Shown: positions 37,935-47,937, counted from the stretch's first letter. The stretch is DNA of 64,000 nt from Arthrobacter castelli DSM 16402 (GCF_000430705.1 NZ_AUMN01000013.1:62001-126000); one strand, 5' to 3'. The notes: generated by a model from the letters alone, not told the origin. Translations and numbers: made by a program.

Positions 37935-39191
37935 CTACCCAGGCTCCGCCGGCAGGCTCGCCCGAATAGTGCCCCCGATCCGGGGCAGGTTGCCGACGCC
38001 GTACTCGTAGAACCGGAATTCGGCGGTGATGATGTCGCCGTCGTTATTGAACGTGACCGGACCGGACTCGCCCCGGTAGTCGATGGTCATACCTTGTCCC
38101 AGTATTTCCAGGCACCTCGAGTAGGAGCCACACGGCTCCCCCTGCGGGCTGTCCTGGTGGTGTCCGGAGACCTCCTGCAGGTGTGCAGCGATTGATGAGC
38201 CGGCGTCGTCACCGGCGTCGGCGGCTGCCAAGGCGGCGAGAACGACGGCGTCATACGCCTCGGCTGCGAACGTCATGTGTCCCAGGTCGGGCGCCAGTTT
38301 CAGCAGCCTCCCCTGGAACTCGTTGTCCGGCACACCTCCTGCCAGCACGCCGTGCACACCGCCGAGTGCGCCGTCGGCGAAATCGCCGCCGAAGGCGGCA
38401 GTGGCCCCGCTGCCCAGGAACACTGCCGCCGGATCGACTCCGGTTTCCACCAGCCAGCGCAGCGCTTCGCGCGCTTGTTCACGAGCAACAAGGACGACGG
38501 CGTCGGCCGCCTCCGCCTCCTGCACGGCCTGGGCCCGACCCTCGGCCAACGGGATCCGCTTGGAACTGATTCCGCGGGTGGCCAGACCGTCCTGGAGCGC
38601 TTCGGTCACCGTCGTGGCGTAGGCCGACCCGCCGTGGAGAACCGCGACGCTTCCCGGCGAGGCCCGCCGCACTTGTTGCGCCAGCGCGCGACCTTCCAAG
38701 ACCCTGGACGGGAACGTGCGGAAGTAATACCCGTCCGACGGGTACCTGCTGAGCGCGGCCGCGCTATTTGCGGGGGAAATCAGCGCAGTCGAGGCATCGC
38801 TGAGCAGATCGATCGCGGCCGGCGCCGAGGACGAGTCGGTGGGGCCGATCACGACGTCGGCTCCTGAGTTGATGAAGTCCCGGGCGGCGATGGCGGCTGC
38901 TTCGCCAGCCTGGGTCGGCAGTAACTGCACGGGGCTGCCCTCATACCCTCCGGCATCGTTGATGTCCTGGACCGCGAGCCGGGCCGCCGCCCGCTGGGCC
39001 TCGTTGAGGAATTTCTGCTCCCCGGTGCTTTCCAGCAGCAGCCCGACCTTCAGTACGCCGTCGCCTCCGGGGTCCGTGTCCGCGGCCCGCACATTGTCCG
39101 GAGACTGGCTGCATCCGGCAGCCGTCACGGCCAACCAGCCGGCGAGGGCAGTCGCTCCCGCCGCCTTCACTGCGCGCGTGCGGGCCTGCAT
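37935..39191 (-). CDS. Periplasmic-binding-type lipoprotein (branched-chain amino acid/amide ABC receptor family)
   Basis: This 418-residue protein is a type I periplasmic binding fold (Leu/Ile/Val-binding family). The N-terminus is a lipoprotein signal with lipobox around LAVTAAGC near residue 30, so it should be anchored outside the membrane. Blocks include LKVGLLLESTGEQKFLNEAQRA-type text, VVIGPTDSSSAPAAIDLL and FAAEAYDAVVLAALA. The start at 39191 has GGGAGAG before it; the frame also opens at a TTG four codons earlier. No permease or ATPase genes are adjacent, so it is an orphan receptor or part of a scattered transporter. Confidence 0.85.
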   Translation of the reverse strand: MQARTRAVKAAGATALAGWLAVTAAGCSQSPDNVRAADTDPGGDGVLKVGLLLESTGEQKFLNEAQRAAARLAVQDINDAGGYEGSPVQLLPTQAGEAAAIAARDFINSGADVVIGPTDSSSAPAAIDLLSDASTALISPANSAAALSRYPSDGYYFRTFPSRVLEGRALAQQVRRASPGSVAVLHGGSAYATTVTEALQDGLATRGISSKRIPLAEGRAQAVQEAEAADAVVLVAREQAREALRWLVETGVDPAAVFLGSGATAAFGGDFADGALGGVHGVLAGGVPDNEFQGRLLKLAPDLGHMTFAAEAYDAVVLAALAAADAGDDAGSSIAAHLQEVSGHHQDSPQGEPCGSYSRCLEILGQGMTIDYRGESGPVTFNNDGDIITAEFRFYEYGVGNLPRIGGTIRASLPAEPG

Positions 39192-39308
39192 GTGCTCTCC
39201 CAACCGCCATTTGTGCGCCGGCCAGTGCCCGGCGCTTTCCAGCTACTGTAGGCGCAGGAGGGCGCGGCCGCAGGGATGGCACGCGGTGCGCACCCGTCGA
39301 AGTGCCGG

Positions 39309-39980
39309 TTATTGAGCGGGAACTGATCCGAACCCGGGGCCGAGCACGATCGTCAACGGTTGGCCGAGCACAGATGTGTCGACCAGCCGGTCAATGCCAA
39401 GTTGCCCGGCCAGCGCCTGTGCATTGGCCAGCTGTTCCTGGCCGTCATAGAAGATCACGGAGCTGGGCTGAGTCCGCCCGGACCAGTTGCCGGTGAGGGT
39501 GACGTTCCACCCATCGGCGCTCAGGCCGCCGGTGACCTCGCCCGCCAGCCCCGGCACCCCGGTATTATTAAGCACGACGACGGCAGTGGACTTATCGATG
39601 GCGGCAGTTTCGGATGACGGCGTCGGGCTCGCCGAAGCTGCACCTGAGGGAGTTGCCCCGGTGGTTTCTTCTGTCGGCCCGGTTCCTTCACTGGCGGCAT
39701 CGGGGCTGCTGGTCTCCCCGGCCGCCCGGGAAGCATCGTCGATTGCCTCTTCCCGGGACGTTTCGGAAGCACCGGAAGCGGCTTGTCCGGTTTGTCCGGA
39801 CTGCCCGCCGCCTGGCATCAACAGATATGCCGCCACGCCAATGAGCAGCACCACGACCCCGGCAACGATCAGCGGCGCCAGGCCACGGCTCGCCGCAGGC
39901 CCCGGACCCGAACGGTGGACTCCCTGGCGTGCTGAGGATTCCGGGACGCGGTCGAACTCGTCCCGCGGATAATTGCTCAT
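39309..39980 (-). CDS. LytR C-terminal domain membrane protein
   Basis: This 223-residue single-pass protein has a short cytoplasmic N-terminus, one helix (LIVAGVVVLLIGVAAYLLM, about 36-54), a Ser/Thr/Glu-rich external spacer and a C-terminal LytR_C domain (about 130-223: STAVVVLNNTGVPGLA, WNVTLTGNWSG, VIFYDGQEQLANAQALA). It lacks the catalytic LCP domain that LytR_C often accompanies. It probably has a wall-associated role at the membrane surface. The DUF3263 gene lies just upstream on the same strand, as in many actinobacteria. Confidence 0.87.
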   Translation of the reverse strand: MSNYPRDEFDRVPESSARQGVHRSGPGPAASRGLAPLIVAGVVVLLIGVAAYLLMPGGGQSGQTGQAASGASETSREEAIDDASRAAGETSSPDAASEGTGPTEETTGATPSGAASASPTPSSETAAIDKSTAVVVLNNTGVPGLAGEVTGGLSADGWNVTLTGNWSGRTQPSSVIFYDGQEQLANAQALAGQLGIDRLVDTSVLGQPLTIVLGPGFGSVPAQ

Positions 39981-40027
39981 GCTTCGCTGGTGTCCTTGTG
40001 CTTGGTCAATGGTCCGGCCTGCGTCCT

Positions 40028-40402
40028 TTACGCTTCATTCCCCAGCCGCCGGGCGGTCCTGGCGCGCTGGCGGGACGTACGCAGTCTACGCAATCTCTTC
40101 ACCAGCATCGGATCGTGGGCGAGCGCGGCTTCCGTGTCGATCAGCGCGTTGAGGATCTGGTAGTAGTGCGTGGCGGACAGGTCGAACAGGTCGCGGATCG
40201 CCTGCTCCTTGGCACCGGCGTACTTCCACCACTGCCGCTCCAGCGAGAGCATCCGCTGATCCCGTTCGCTCAATGGGCTCTGCGGGTCAAGGTCAGTCTC
40301 CAGCGAGAAGGCGGTGCCGGTGTGTGCCGGGCCGTTAACTGCCGGATCCGCACCGGATGCCTCAGCTGCTCCCACGACACACTCCATTCCATCTTCCGCC
40401 AA
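40028..40402 (-). CDS. DUF3263 family small protein
   Basis: This 124-residue protein carries the DUF3263 core: [30 protein letters not shown] and [15 protein letters not shown] in adjacent blocks. It looks like a helix-turn-helix fold of an actinobacterial family without known function. The start is a TTG at 40402, supported by GGGGGAG 7 bases upstream. It is 47 bp before the LytR_C gene and divergent from ung with 79 bp between the starts. Confidence 0.85.
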   Translation of the reverse strand: MAEDGMECVVGAAEASGADPAVNGPAHTGTAFSLETDLDPQSPLSERDQRMLSLERQWWKYAGAKEQAIRDLFDLSATHYYQILNALIDTEAALAHDPMLVKRLRRLRTSRQRARTARRLGNEA

Positions 40403-40481
40403 TGAGCTACTCCCCCATGGTAATTGCGAATCACACCGTTGTCATTCACGTCCCCGCCAGGCGGTCGTCCAGAATGGAGGG

Positions 40482-41186
40482 ATGAACGACGACGGGATTG
40501 ACGTTGCAACCGGCCCGGCCCCTCTGGCCGACGTGATGGCGGCGGACTGGGCGGCCGCGCTGGCCCCGGTCGAGGCTGACATTCACGCCATGGGAGAGTT
40601 CCTTCGCGGCGAATTGCGCCAAGGTTACCAATACCTGCCCGCCGGAGGACACGTGCTGCGGGCCTTTCAGCGCCCCCTGGCCGAGGTGAAGGTGCTGATC
40701 GTCGGCCAGGACCCCTACCCCACTCCCGGGCATTCCATGGGGCTGGCCTTCTCCGTGGAACGGCAGGTGCGTCCAGTGCCCCGGAGCCTGAACAACATGT
40801 ACAAGGAACTGCACGCGGACCTGGGCATTGAACCAGCCGCCCACGGCGACCTCAGCGCCTGGAGCGACCAAGGAGTGCTGCTGCTGAACCGGGTGCTCAC
40901 GGTCCGGCCGGGCGAAGCCGGTTCCCACCGGAGGAAGGGCTGGGAGGCCATTACCGAAGCCGCCATCCGGACGCTGGTGGCCCGCCGGCAGCCGCTGGTT
41001 GCCATTCTGTGGGGCCGTGACGCCCGCAATCTGACCCCGCTGCTGGGCCAGACACCCCGGATCGAGTCGGCCCACCCCAGTCCGCTGTCGGCGTCCCGGG
41101 GGTTCTTCGGCTCCCGGCCGTTCAGCAGGGCCAATGAGCTGCTTCAGGCCCAGGGTACGGGTCCGGTCGACTGGCGGCTGGGATAG
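40482..41186 (+). CDS. ung: Uracil-DNA glycosylase (family 1)
   Basis: Ung (234 residues) removes uracil from DNA as the first step of base excision repair. The catalytic water-activating aspartate is in [18 protein letters not shown], and the uracil-recognition and leucine-intercalation loop is [35 protein letters not shown] is the third family block. The frame is open 56 codons further up, but GGAGG before the ATG at 40482 sets the start. Confidence 0.96.
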   Translation: MNDDGIDVATGPAPLADVMAADWAAALAPVEADIHAMGEFLRGELRQGYQYLPAGGHVLRAFQRPLAEVKVLIVGQDPYPTPGHSMGLAFSVERQVRPVPRSLNNMYKELHADLGIEPAAHGDLSAWSDQGVLLLNRVLTVRPGEAGSHRRKGWEAITEAAIRTLVARRQPLVAILWGRDARNLTPLLGQTPRIESAHPSPLSASRGFFGSRPFSRANELLQAQGTGPVDWRLG

Positions 41187-41261
41187 CAGCTCCCGGTACA
41201 ACGGACATCACCCGGCTTATCGCGGAGGGTCTGCGCAGCTGGGGGTCTGCCTTGTTCGGCT

Positions 41262-41321
41262 GGGGAGTAAACCGCGCCCGTTCAGGTGCAAACGGCCCGT
41301 TTTCGGCCCCGCTTACTCCCC
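41262..41321. repeat. Spaced inverted repeat between convergent genes
   Basis: GGGGAGTAA at 41262-41270 and TTACTCCCC at 41313-41321 are exact complements separated by 42 bases, with a smaller AAACGG/CCGTTT stem inside. It lies between the 3' ends of ung and the second thrE-family gene, so a two-way terminator is possible. No other gene is seen in 41187-41370. Confidence 0.55.
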
Positions 41322-41370
41322 GCAGGAACACCGGGTCGCTCCGTGTCAGGGTGCAGGACCATCAGGACCA

Positions 41371-42945
41371 TCACCGGCGTCGGCCGCGGCGCCTTTCATT
41401 AGCACCCAGGCCGCGAGTGATCGGATTGGCCAGATTGTCGCCCAGCACCACACCGCCGGCAATCGCCAGGATCACGGTCAGGGCGTTGAAAATCCCCAGC
41501 GGACCGTTGAGGCTGCCGGTCGATTCAATGGTGAACACGTACATCGCCCGGAAAATCAGCAGCCCCGGCAGCAGGTAGAGCACAGCCGGCACGGCGACCA
41601 CCAGCTGCGGGGACTGCAACCGCAGCGCCACGATGCGGGCGGCGAAGCCGATGACGACGGCCGCGATCGCCGGAGCCAGCCTGCTTCCGATGCCTACGGT
41701 CATCGCCAGGGTGAACACGAAGTAGCCAAGGACTGCCACAAGACCGGTGGGCAGCAGCAGGCTGACCTTGCTCTGTTCGATCAAGGCGATCATCGAACCG
41801 GCCACCAGCACCAGCAGTGTCACCAGCCAGAAATTGTAGACGGGCGAGGAATCCGTCGTGACGTCGAGCCGCGGCAGGCCCAGCAGCACACCGGCGACCA
41901 GCCCCACCGAAATCCCCGCGACCACAGCGCCGAAGGTCAGGAAGGCGGAAAGCAAACGGCCGGCCGCAGTGACCGGATAGCCGTTGATCGCATCCTGCAC
42001 CGCGGATACCAGGCGGCCGGAAGGCAGCAGCAGCAGGATCCCGCCGGCGATCACCAGTCCGGGCGAGATCGGCATGTTGGCCCACCAGCACACCAGCGCG
42101 ATAAACGTCACGATCGCCGAGCCGGCCGCCGTCGTGAAGAATTCCGGCACCCGCCATTTGCCCAGCTGACGGGTCATCAGGCTGACCAGGATAGTGCTGC
42201 CGAAGGCCACCGCCGAGGCGGTCATGCCACCGCCGATAATCGCCACGATGACGGCTCCGAAGATTCCGACGGCGGCGGTGACCATCCACTTGGCGTAGGG
42301 CTTGGGCCGGGTGGTGATTTCGGACAGCCTGTTGGCGGCCTCGCCGCGGCCCATGTCACCATCGATGATCTCGGTGACCAGCTGGTGCACCAATGACAGT
42401 CCGGCGTAGTTGTTGGTCCACGACCTCACCACCCGCATCACGGTGATCGGCGTGCGGTCACGGGGTGCGTAGTTGATGACCACCGACTGGTTGGTGATAT
42501 CCACCTCGACGTTCCGCAGGCCCAGAGAGGCGGTGACGGCGATAATGCTCGTTTCGACTTCCAACGCACCGGCGCCGTAGCGGAACATCGATTCGGCCAG
42601 GTTCAGCGCAAAATCGAGGGTCTTGCGGGCGTTGGCATCGACGCCACCGACTTGGATAGTTGGATTGGCGTACGGGCTGCCGGCCAGCCGGTCGACGAGG
42701 CTCATTGGGGCCGTAGGCGGCGACTCCCCCTGGACCAGCTTGCGCAGCATTTGGCGGGCAGGGTAATTGCTGCGCGGCGCCGAGACGGTCTGCAGCGGCC
42801 GGGTGCCGCCGGTGACCGGATTCGCGTCCTGAGGGCTCGCCATTTTGTCGGGGGCGGGCCGCTTGCCCTTCCTGGCGCGGCTGGGTGTCTTGTCCTCCAA
42901 CAACCCCTCCTCAGTGCTGCTTGGTGCACCGGAGCCACGACTCAC
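41371..42945 (-). CDS. Threonine/serine exporter ThrE family protein, paralogue 2
   Basis: This 524-residue protein has the same two-domain ThrE layout as paralogue 1, about 7 kb away, with about ten predicted helices and a shorter disordered N-terminus of about 90 residues. Shared blocks include AGALEVETSIIAVTAS, NVEVDITNQSVVINY and SGRLVSAVQDAINGYPVTAAGR. The start is a GTG. The FemX-type gene upstream ends 21 bp before it and is on the same strand, so the two may be co-transcribed. The real substrate could be another small amino acid or peptide. Confidence 0.9.
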   Translation of the reverse strand: MSRGSGAPSSTEEGLLEDKTPSRARKGKRPAPDKMASPQDANPVTGGTRPLQTVSAPRSNYPARQMLRKLVQGESPPTAPMSLVDRLAGSPYANPTIQVGGVDANARKTLDFALNLAESMFRYGAGALEVETSIIAVTASLGLRNVEVDITNQSVVINYAPRDRTPITVMRVVRSWTNNYAGLSLVHQLVTEIIDGDMGRGEAANRLSEITTRPKPYAKWMVTAAVGIFGAVIVAIIGGGMTASAVAFGSTILVSLMTRQLGKWRVPEFFTTAAGSAIVTFIALVCWWANMPISPGLVIAGGILLLLPSGRLVSAVQDAINGYPVTAAGRLLSAFLTFGAVVAGISVGLVAGVLLGLPRLDVTTDSSPVYNFWLVTLLVLVAGSMIALIEQSKVSLLLPTGLVAVLGYFVFTLAMTVGIGSRLAPAIAAVVIGFAARIVALRLQSPQLVVAVPAVLYLLPGLLIFRAMYVFTIESTGSLNGPLGIFNALTVILAIAGGVVLGDNLANPITRGLGANERRRGRRR

Positions 42946-42966
42946 CGCCGGTGCGGCCGCTCCAGG

Positions 42967-44037
42967 TCAGTAGAACGGCTGACGATATTTGCGCCAGTAC
43001 AACTGCCGCGCGACGCGTTCACCGATGCTGTTGAAAACACGGTACTTCACGCCACTGATCACGTAGTCGTAACAACCTACGAAATCGGTGACAGTCTTAG
43101 TGAAGCTGGTCTTGAACAATCCCAGTCCATACTGCGGATGGTCCTTGTCCTTGCGCTTGGCGGCCGGTGGCGTCCCACAGAAATCATACTCTGTCACGCC
43201 CAGTTCCTTCAGCTGTTTGATGGCCTCCCATTGCAGCAGATGGGAATCGCCGTACTGCGACCTGCGCGGGGTCGAACCGCCGTCCTTATAGGTGCCTTTA
43301 TGGCCGTATTGGATGACGAACGCCCCGACTGACGGTTTACCGTCCTCGTAGACGAACAGCAGCCGCCCGTATCCGGCGTCGACGAACTGTTGCCAGAAGT
43401 GCCTGTAGTAACCGTAGGAACGCAGCGTCGCCGTCAGCTGCCCCTGCTTCGCCTGGCCCATCAGTTCATACATGGCGCGGAAGTTCGCTTCAGTGGGCTC
43501 CATAGTGCGGACTTCGACGCCTTCGCGCTGTGCCCGGCGGATGGCGTTGCGGCCGCGCGAGTGCAGGTTCTTCAGCAGCTCTTCGGAATCGGGGCTGACG
43601 TCAAGCAGCGCCGTGGAATCGTTGGGCTGGATATTGAACGTGTCAACCAGCCCGGCCCGTCTCAACATGGCACGGACCTGCTCGCCGGCGACGATGTCGG
43701 GCTCGACCTTGATGGCGAATACGTTGAGCTTCAGCCGCTTGACCATGGCCTCGCCCGCGGCCAGCATATCCGGCACGTCGTCCGGGTCAGCAACGCCCGG
43801 GCCCTTGATCATGTACCAGAGGCTGCCCAGCAGCGGAAAGGTCTTCTCCAGCACCAGGTTGTAGCTGGTATAGCTGCCCTCGAACACCACGTACACCGGT
43901 TTCCAGCCTTGCCTGCCCTTGACTGCCGCGAAGGGTTTCGACTGGAGCATGTTGCCCCCGTTGGGGTTGGCCGTCACGTGGGCATCCCAGTTGGCGATTT
44001 CGTCCGCAGTGGCCAGGCGGGCAGAAAATTCGGGCAC
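42967..44037 (-). CDS. FemX/FemAB-type peptidoglycan bridge aminoacyltransferase
   Basis: This 356-residue protein is of the FemABX family, which adds amino acids from aminoacyl-tRNA to the lysine or other diamino acid of lipid II to build the interpeptide bridge. Visible blocks are WDAHVTANPNGGNMLQS near the N-terminus, LHSRGRNAIRRAQREGVEV (a basic strand typical of the second GNAT domain), and YKDGGSTPRRSQYGDSHLLQWEAI split across the active cleft. It ends in KYRQPFY. Micrococcaceae have such bridges, so the role fits. The start is GTG. Confidence 0.9.
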   Translation of the reverse strand: MPEFSARLATADEIANWDAHVTANPNGGNMLQSKPFAAVKGRQGWKPVYVVFEGSYTSYNLVLEKTFPLLGSLWYMIKGPGVADPDDVPDMLAAGEAMVKRLKLNVFAIKVEPDIVAGEQVRAMLRRAGLVDTFNIQPNDSTALLDVSPDSEELLKNLHSRGRNAIRRAQREGVEVRTMEPTEANFRAMYELMGQAKQGQLTATLRSYGYYRHFWQQFVDAGYGRLLFVYEDGKPSVGAFVIQYGHKGTYKDGGSTPRRSQYGDSHLLQWEAIKQLKELGVTEYDFCGTPPAAKRKDKDHPQYGLGLFKTSFTKTVTDFVGCYDYVISGVKYRVFNSIGERVARQLYWRKYRQPFY

Positions 44038-44152
44038 AGTTCCTCACTTCGCGACTATGGGGCAAATGACGGCGTGGCGGCACGCGGCGGCAGTTCTTCC
44101 TTCGCCTGCTAACTCTACTAGGTGCCGGACACCGGGCTGCGGCGGGACCGGC

Positions 44153-45172
44153 TTATCGCTCCCCGCCGGAGGCCGTCAGCCCGGGCAGGAATTCCCGTGG
44201 CAGCTCGGGTACGGGGACAATGACCATATCCTGGACCTTCCAGTCCATGTTGGTGCAGGCTTCACGGGCGTCGATAAGACGCGCCATCGGCGGAGGCCTG
44301 CCCGCGGCAGTCACCACGAAAGACTCAACGTGGAATACGTGCCCTTCGTCGCGGATACGCGATTTGGCCTCCACCACCCAGTCAAGACCGGTCAGGTACG
44401 TATCGATCCTGTCGGCGATCGGGTGGGGTTCTGCGTCGTCATATGTCCGCGCCTTCGTATCGATCAGCCCGCCGACGGCGCCGCGGAGGTTCTTAATCCC
44501 GTCGCGGAGAATGCTGATGGAGATGATCAACGCCGCGACCGCGTCAGCCCACCACAGCCCCAGACCGATCCCGAACACGCCAACCGCCGCCGCCAGCGCC
44601 GTCATCCAGTCGGCCTTGTTCATATCAGCATCGGCGTACAGCACCTTGTCGTGCAGCTGCTTGGCCAGCTTCATCTTGGCGTGCCCCAGGAAAACCGGGA
44701 CGATGCCGGTCATCGCCATCACACCGATCATCAACCATCCCAGCCAGAAGACCTGTCCGAATAGTTCGATCCCGCCAATGGGAGGGTGCTCTGCCTTGAT
44801 CAGGCCAAGACCCGAGTCCACAATCAGGTAGGTGCCCATCACCACCAGCGCGACTGCGGCAACCAGATGGGCGATGCCAACCGCTCGGTGATAACCGTAG
44901 GGGTGCCGCTCAGTGGGACGGCGCCGGATGATCCTGGTGGCCACGAGGAAGGCGATGGGTGGCAGGAAAGAGAGCAGGTCTTCGATCCATGCGGCTTTCA
45001 TGGCTTGTGAACTTCCCAGCACCAGGAAGACCACGAAGGTGGTCACCGCCAGATAGGCGATGGTGAGCCACTCCAGCTTGACGGCTTTGCTCAGTGCCTT
45101 GCTTTGCTCCGGCGGCAGCTCGGTGTGGCCGAACCTGGCCGCATCATCGGCAGAACCACCAGACTTGCCCAC
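44153..45172 (-). CDS. Cation diffusion facilitator (CDF) metal exporter
   Basis: This 339-residue protein has six predicted membrane helices and a cytoplasmic C-terminal domain, as in CDF zinc or iron exporters. The metal-site helices appear as FLVATRIIRRRPTERHPYGYHR, with the conserved HPYGYHR loop, and ADADMNKADWMTALAAAVGVFG, with an aspartate pair. The C-terminal domain includes RIRDEGHVFHVESFVV. The frame is open to 45226, but GGGAGG lies 8 bases before the GTG at 45172, which I prefer. The metal is not predictable by eye. Confidence 0.88.
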   Translation of the reverse strand: MGKSGGSADDAARFGHTELPPEQSKALSKAVKLEWLTIAYLAVTTFVVFLVLGSSQAMKAAWIEDLLSFLPPIAFLVATRIIRRRPTERHPYGYHRAVGIAHLVAAVALVVMGTYLIVDSGLGLIKAEHPPIGGIELFGQVFWLGWLMIGVMAMTGIVPVFLGHAKMKLAKQLHDKVLYADADMNKADWMTALAAAVGVFGIGLGLWWADAVAALIISISILRDGIKNLRGAVGGLIDTKARTYDDAEPHPIADRIDTYLTGLDWVVEAKSRIRDEGHVFHVESFVVTAAGRPPPMARLIDAREACTNMDWKVQDMVIVPVPELPREFLPGLTASGGER

Positions 45173-45311
45173 CCGACGCACCTCCCGGCTCACGCTTCCG
45201 CCGGGCATGGCCGACGGAACCAGCAACAGTAAACGCTGCTTGGCACTCTAGCAGAATTACTCAGCAGGCTTTCTATGACGAGCCGAAATTTAATTCATGG
45301 CATGGCCGGGC

Positions 45312-46169
45312 TTATCGACTGGAGCCGGCCAGAAAGTCGCTCAGGCTCAGCGGCGCCGAACCCGTGACCTTTTCGACGTCCTGCGTGACGCCGTCGAGCT
45401 CCCCCTTGCCCACAGCGGTATAGGTGCTGACCCACGCGTCATACTGCCACGGCGGCGCGTCCCACTTCTTCCGGGACTCGTAGGCCTCGTCCACACTCTC
45501 GTTGTGGAACCGGACCTGCCGGCTGGTTGCCTCGCCGAGGGCGTCCGCTATTTCGGCAAAAGTCAGCGATTCGGGCCCGGTCAGATTGTAGGTTGCGCCC
45601 CGGTGCCCGTCCGGATCCTGCAGCACAGCGGCGGCAACGGCCGCGACGTCGTCCCTGGCCACCGCGGCCATCCGGCCCGAACCGCCGGGTCCGCGGATGA
45701 CGCCGTCGTCCCCGGCCCATAACGGCATTATGTCCTGATAGAAGTTGTTCCGCAGGAACGTGTAACCCAGGCCGCTGGCACGGATGTACTCTTCCGTCGC
45801 CCAGTGCTCCCGGGCGAAGGTGAAGGTCGCGTCTTCGGAGGCGCCGAAGAAGGATGTATAGACGATATGTTCGACGCCGGCATCCGCTGCCGCGTCGATG
45901 AACGTGTGCTGCTGGTGCAGCCGGTTTTCGGTTTCGGTGGCCGAGACCATGAACAGCACCCGCACGCCGGACAGGGCGGACTCCGCCGACTCGCGGTCCC
46001 CATATTCAGCCCGCACGGTCGCCCCGCCCGGCAATACCGGAGCCCGGGACACGTCACGCACCGGGAGCCGCTGCCTCACTGACGCGTCCGACAGTATCCT
46101 GGCAACGCGCCCGCCTACGGCACCAGTGGACCCTGTGACCGCAATGTCCGCTACCCGTTCAACCATCAT
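45312..46169 (-). CDS. NmrA-like NAD(P)-binding protein
   Basis: This 285-residue atypical SDR resembles NmrA and NAD(P)H:quinone oxidoreductase 2-type proteins. The nucleotide-binding loop is IAVTGSTGAVGGRVAR near residue 10, followed by RVLFMVSATET and LGYTFLRNNFYQDIMPLWAG. The family lacks the usual catalytic Tyr-Lys pair and often senses redox state. AAGGAGAG sets the ATG at 46169, although the frame begins two codons earlier with GTG. It is divergent from the hypothetical gene at 46316. Confidence 0.85.
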   Translation of the reverse strand: MMVERVADIAVTGSTGAVGGRVARILSDASVRQRLPVRDVSRAPVLPGGATVRAEYGDRESAESALSGVRVLFMVSATETENRLHQQHTFIDAAADAGVEHIVYTSFFGASEDATFTFAREHWATEEYIRASGLGYTFLRNNFYQDIMPLWAGDDGVIRGPGGSGRMAAVARDDVAAVAAAVLQDPDGHRGATYNLTGPESLTFAEIADALGEATSRQVRFHNESVDEAYESRKKWDAPPWQYDAWVSTYTAVGKGELDGVTQDVEKVTGSAPLSLSDFLAGSSR

Positions 46170-46315
46170 CAGCACTCTCCTTCCGGTGTTTCAGTGACCA
46201 ACAAGCCGGGCCGGGAATATGTTCCACGCCCCGGCGGCGCGACACAATTGTGCCTTGACATCGACGCGTGCCGGACAACACTGGAAGTAGGATCCGATAT
46301 CGGAAGGCGGAGGCC

Positions 46316-46996
46316 GTGAAGGAACCCGAATCGCCGCGCTTCCTCGCCTCCGGCCAATGGGTGGACCAGGACGAGGAGGAGCCCAAGCGCCCGGTGGCCG
46401 GATTGGGGCGCCGGCGCGACCGGAAGGCCAGGACGCAGCGTTCCTGGGAGGAAATGTTCGCCCTCCATGACGAAATCCTGCACCGCTGGTCCGCATACGA
46501 ACTCGATCCGGCCCGCCTGATCGATTACCCGTTAATGACCGATCTGCGCGAGCCGGTCACGGCGGACATGATCCGCGCGATGCGCCGGGCCACCAGGCTG
46601 CGGCCCGACGGGGCATCCGGCCATCGCCGGCCCGCGTCCGACTCCGAATACGGGCAGGCCGTCCATGCGTTTGAGGAAGCGTTCCTGCTGGCCGAAGCCG
46701 AGGCGAAACGGGTGAAACGGGGTCATTTCAGCGAACAGGAGCAGCAGCGGTTGCAGACCGCGCGCCAGCTGTTGAACGTCGCCACCGACGAGTCGAGCTC
46801 GCCGGCGGAACGGCAGGGCGCCTATCAGCAGCTGCGCCGGGCGGTCGACGGGCTGGTGGCGATACCTGACACGGCCCTGGCCGCCCTCGAGGCCCGCAAC
46901 GAGTTGCGTCGTCACGCTGCAGACATCCGCCCGACCGCAGGAAGACCCCGCGGCGCGGGGAACAGCAACCCCGAAGGGACAGGCGGCCCGGCATGA
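46316..46996 (+). CDS. Conserved hypothetical protein, charged and helical
   Basis: I do not recognise this 226-residue soluble protein. The N-terminal third is rich in Arg, Lys and Glu (LGRRRDRKARTQRSWEEM); the middle and C-terminal parts are predicted long helices (FEEAFLLAEAEAKRVKRGHF, QQRLQTARQLLNVATDE), possibly coiled coil. It ends in a Gly/Asn/Pro tail. The GTG at 46316 has GGAGG close by, and a GTG 16 codons upstream lacks a ribosome site. The stop overlaps the start of the flippase-like gene (ATGA), so the two are coupled. Confidence 0.6.
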   Translation: MKEPESPRFLASGQWVDQDEEEPKRPVAGLGRRRDRKARTQRSWEEMFALHDEILHRWSAYELDPARLIDYPLMTDLREPVTADMIRAMRRATRLRPDGASGHRRPASDSEYGQAVHAFEEAFLLAEAEAKRVKRGHFSEQEQQRLQTARQLLNVATDESSSPAERQGAYQQLRRAVDGLVAIPDTALAALEARNELRRHAADIRPTAGRPRGAGNSNPEGTGGPA

Positions 46997-47937
46997 CGGC
47001 GCCAACACGGACCGCGCCGACACGATCCGGGCGGTGGCCGCCGATCATCGCGGGGCTGCAGGTCGCCGGTTTCATCCTGGTGCTCAGCTTCCTGGTGCAC
47101 ACGTTCGGCGTGGCGCCGTTCGCTGCGGCGGCGCAGGCCATCAACGCCGGGGCCATTGTCATCGCGCTGTTGTGCGGATTGACCGCCACCTGGGCGCAAG
47201 CCGAGCGGTGGCGCCTGATATGCGGCGGGTACCGGGCCATGCCGACCGCGGCGGAGGCGCTCTTTCAGTGCTACACGGCATCCTTCCTGAACTCCGTGCT
47301 GCCCGGAGGCGTGGCGGGGGACGCCGCACGAGCGGTGCGCCACAAGACCTCGCATCGCACCTCCTGGACGGGCAGCATCGGCTCCGTCGCCGGCGAGCGC
47401 CTGTCGGGGACGGTGATTGTCTTCTTCGCCGCCGGCCTGGCTCTTTCGGCGGTCGACCGCGTGCCCGCGGCCGTGGCATTCGCGCTCGCGGCAGCCGCCG
47501 CTGCCGCGGCGTGGCCCTCGCTGCGCAAGTTGTCCGCCAACGACGTCGCCGCCGTCGCCGCATTGTCCTGGATCCAGTGGGCGGCGCTGGCCTTCATGTT
47601 CTGGACCGCCGCCTCGCTGACCAGCGGGGAACTCCCGCTCTCCCACGCCGGCGCGCTGGCTGCCATCTGCCTGGCGAGCATGTTCATCCCGCTGGGCGTC
47701 GGCGGGTGGGGCCCGCGGGAGGCAGCCACCGCGGTGGCGTTCGTTGCCTTCGGCTATCCTGCCGGCGCCGGGATTTCGGCCGCCACCGGGTACGGCCTGC
47801 TCGCCCTGGTCTCTGTGCTGCCCGGCGCCGTGCTGCTGCTGGCCTCCACACCGCTGGTGATGCAGCTGCGGACCCGAATCTGCCGCTCACTGCACGGACG
47901 GAAAGTGCTGACCGGCGCGGGCTGCGGCCAGCTCTGA
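46993..47937 (+). CDS. Lysylphosphatidylglycerol synthase-like membrane protein (UPF0104/YbhN type)
   Basis: This 314-residue protein has about eight hydrophobic helices of the LPG_synthase_TM family, without the cytosolic aminoacyl-transfer domain. Conserved parts are CYTASFLNSVLPGGVAGDAARAVR, SVAGERLSGTVIVFFAAG and SMFIPLGVGGWGPREAATAVAF. Such stand-alone membrane domains are thought to flip or move lipids. It is translationally coupled to the hypothetical gene before it. Confidence 0.82.
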   Translation: MTAPTRTAPTRSGRWPPIIAGLQVAGFILVLSFLVHTFGVAPFAAAAQAINAGAIVIALLCGLTATWAQAERWRLICGGYRAMPTAAEALFQCYTASFLNSVLPGGVAGDAARAVRHKTSHRTSWTGSIGSVAGERLSGTVIVFFAAGLALSAVDRVPAAVAFALAAAAAAAAWPSLRKLSANDVAAVAALSWIQWAALAFMFWTAASLTSGELPLSHAGALAAICLASMFIPLGVGGWGPREAATAVAFVAFGYPAGAGISAATGYGLLALVSVLPGAVLLLASTPLVMQLRTRICRSLHGRKVLTGAGCGQL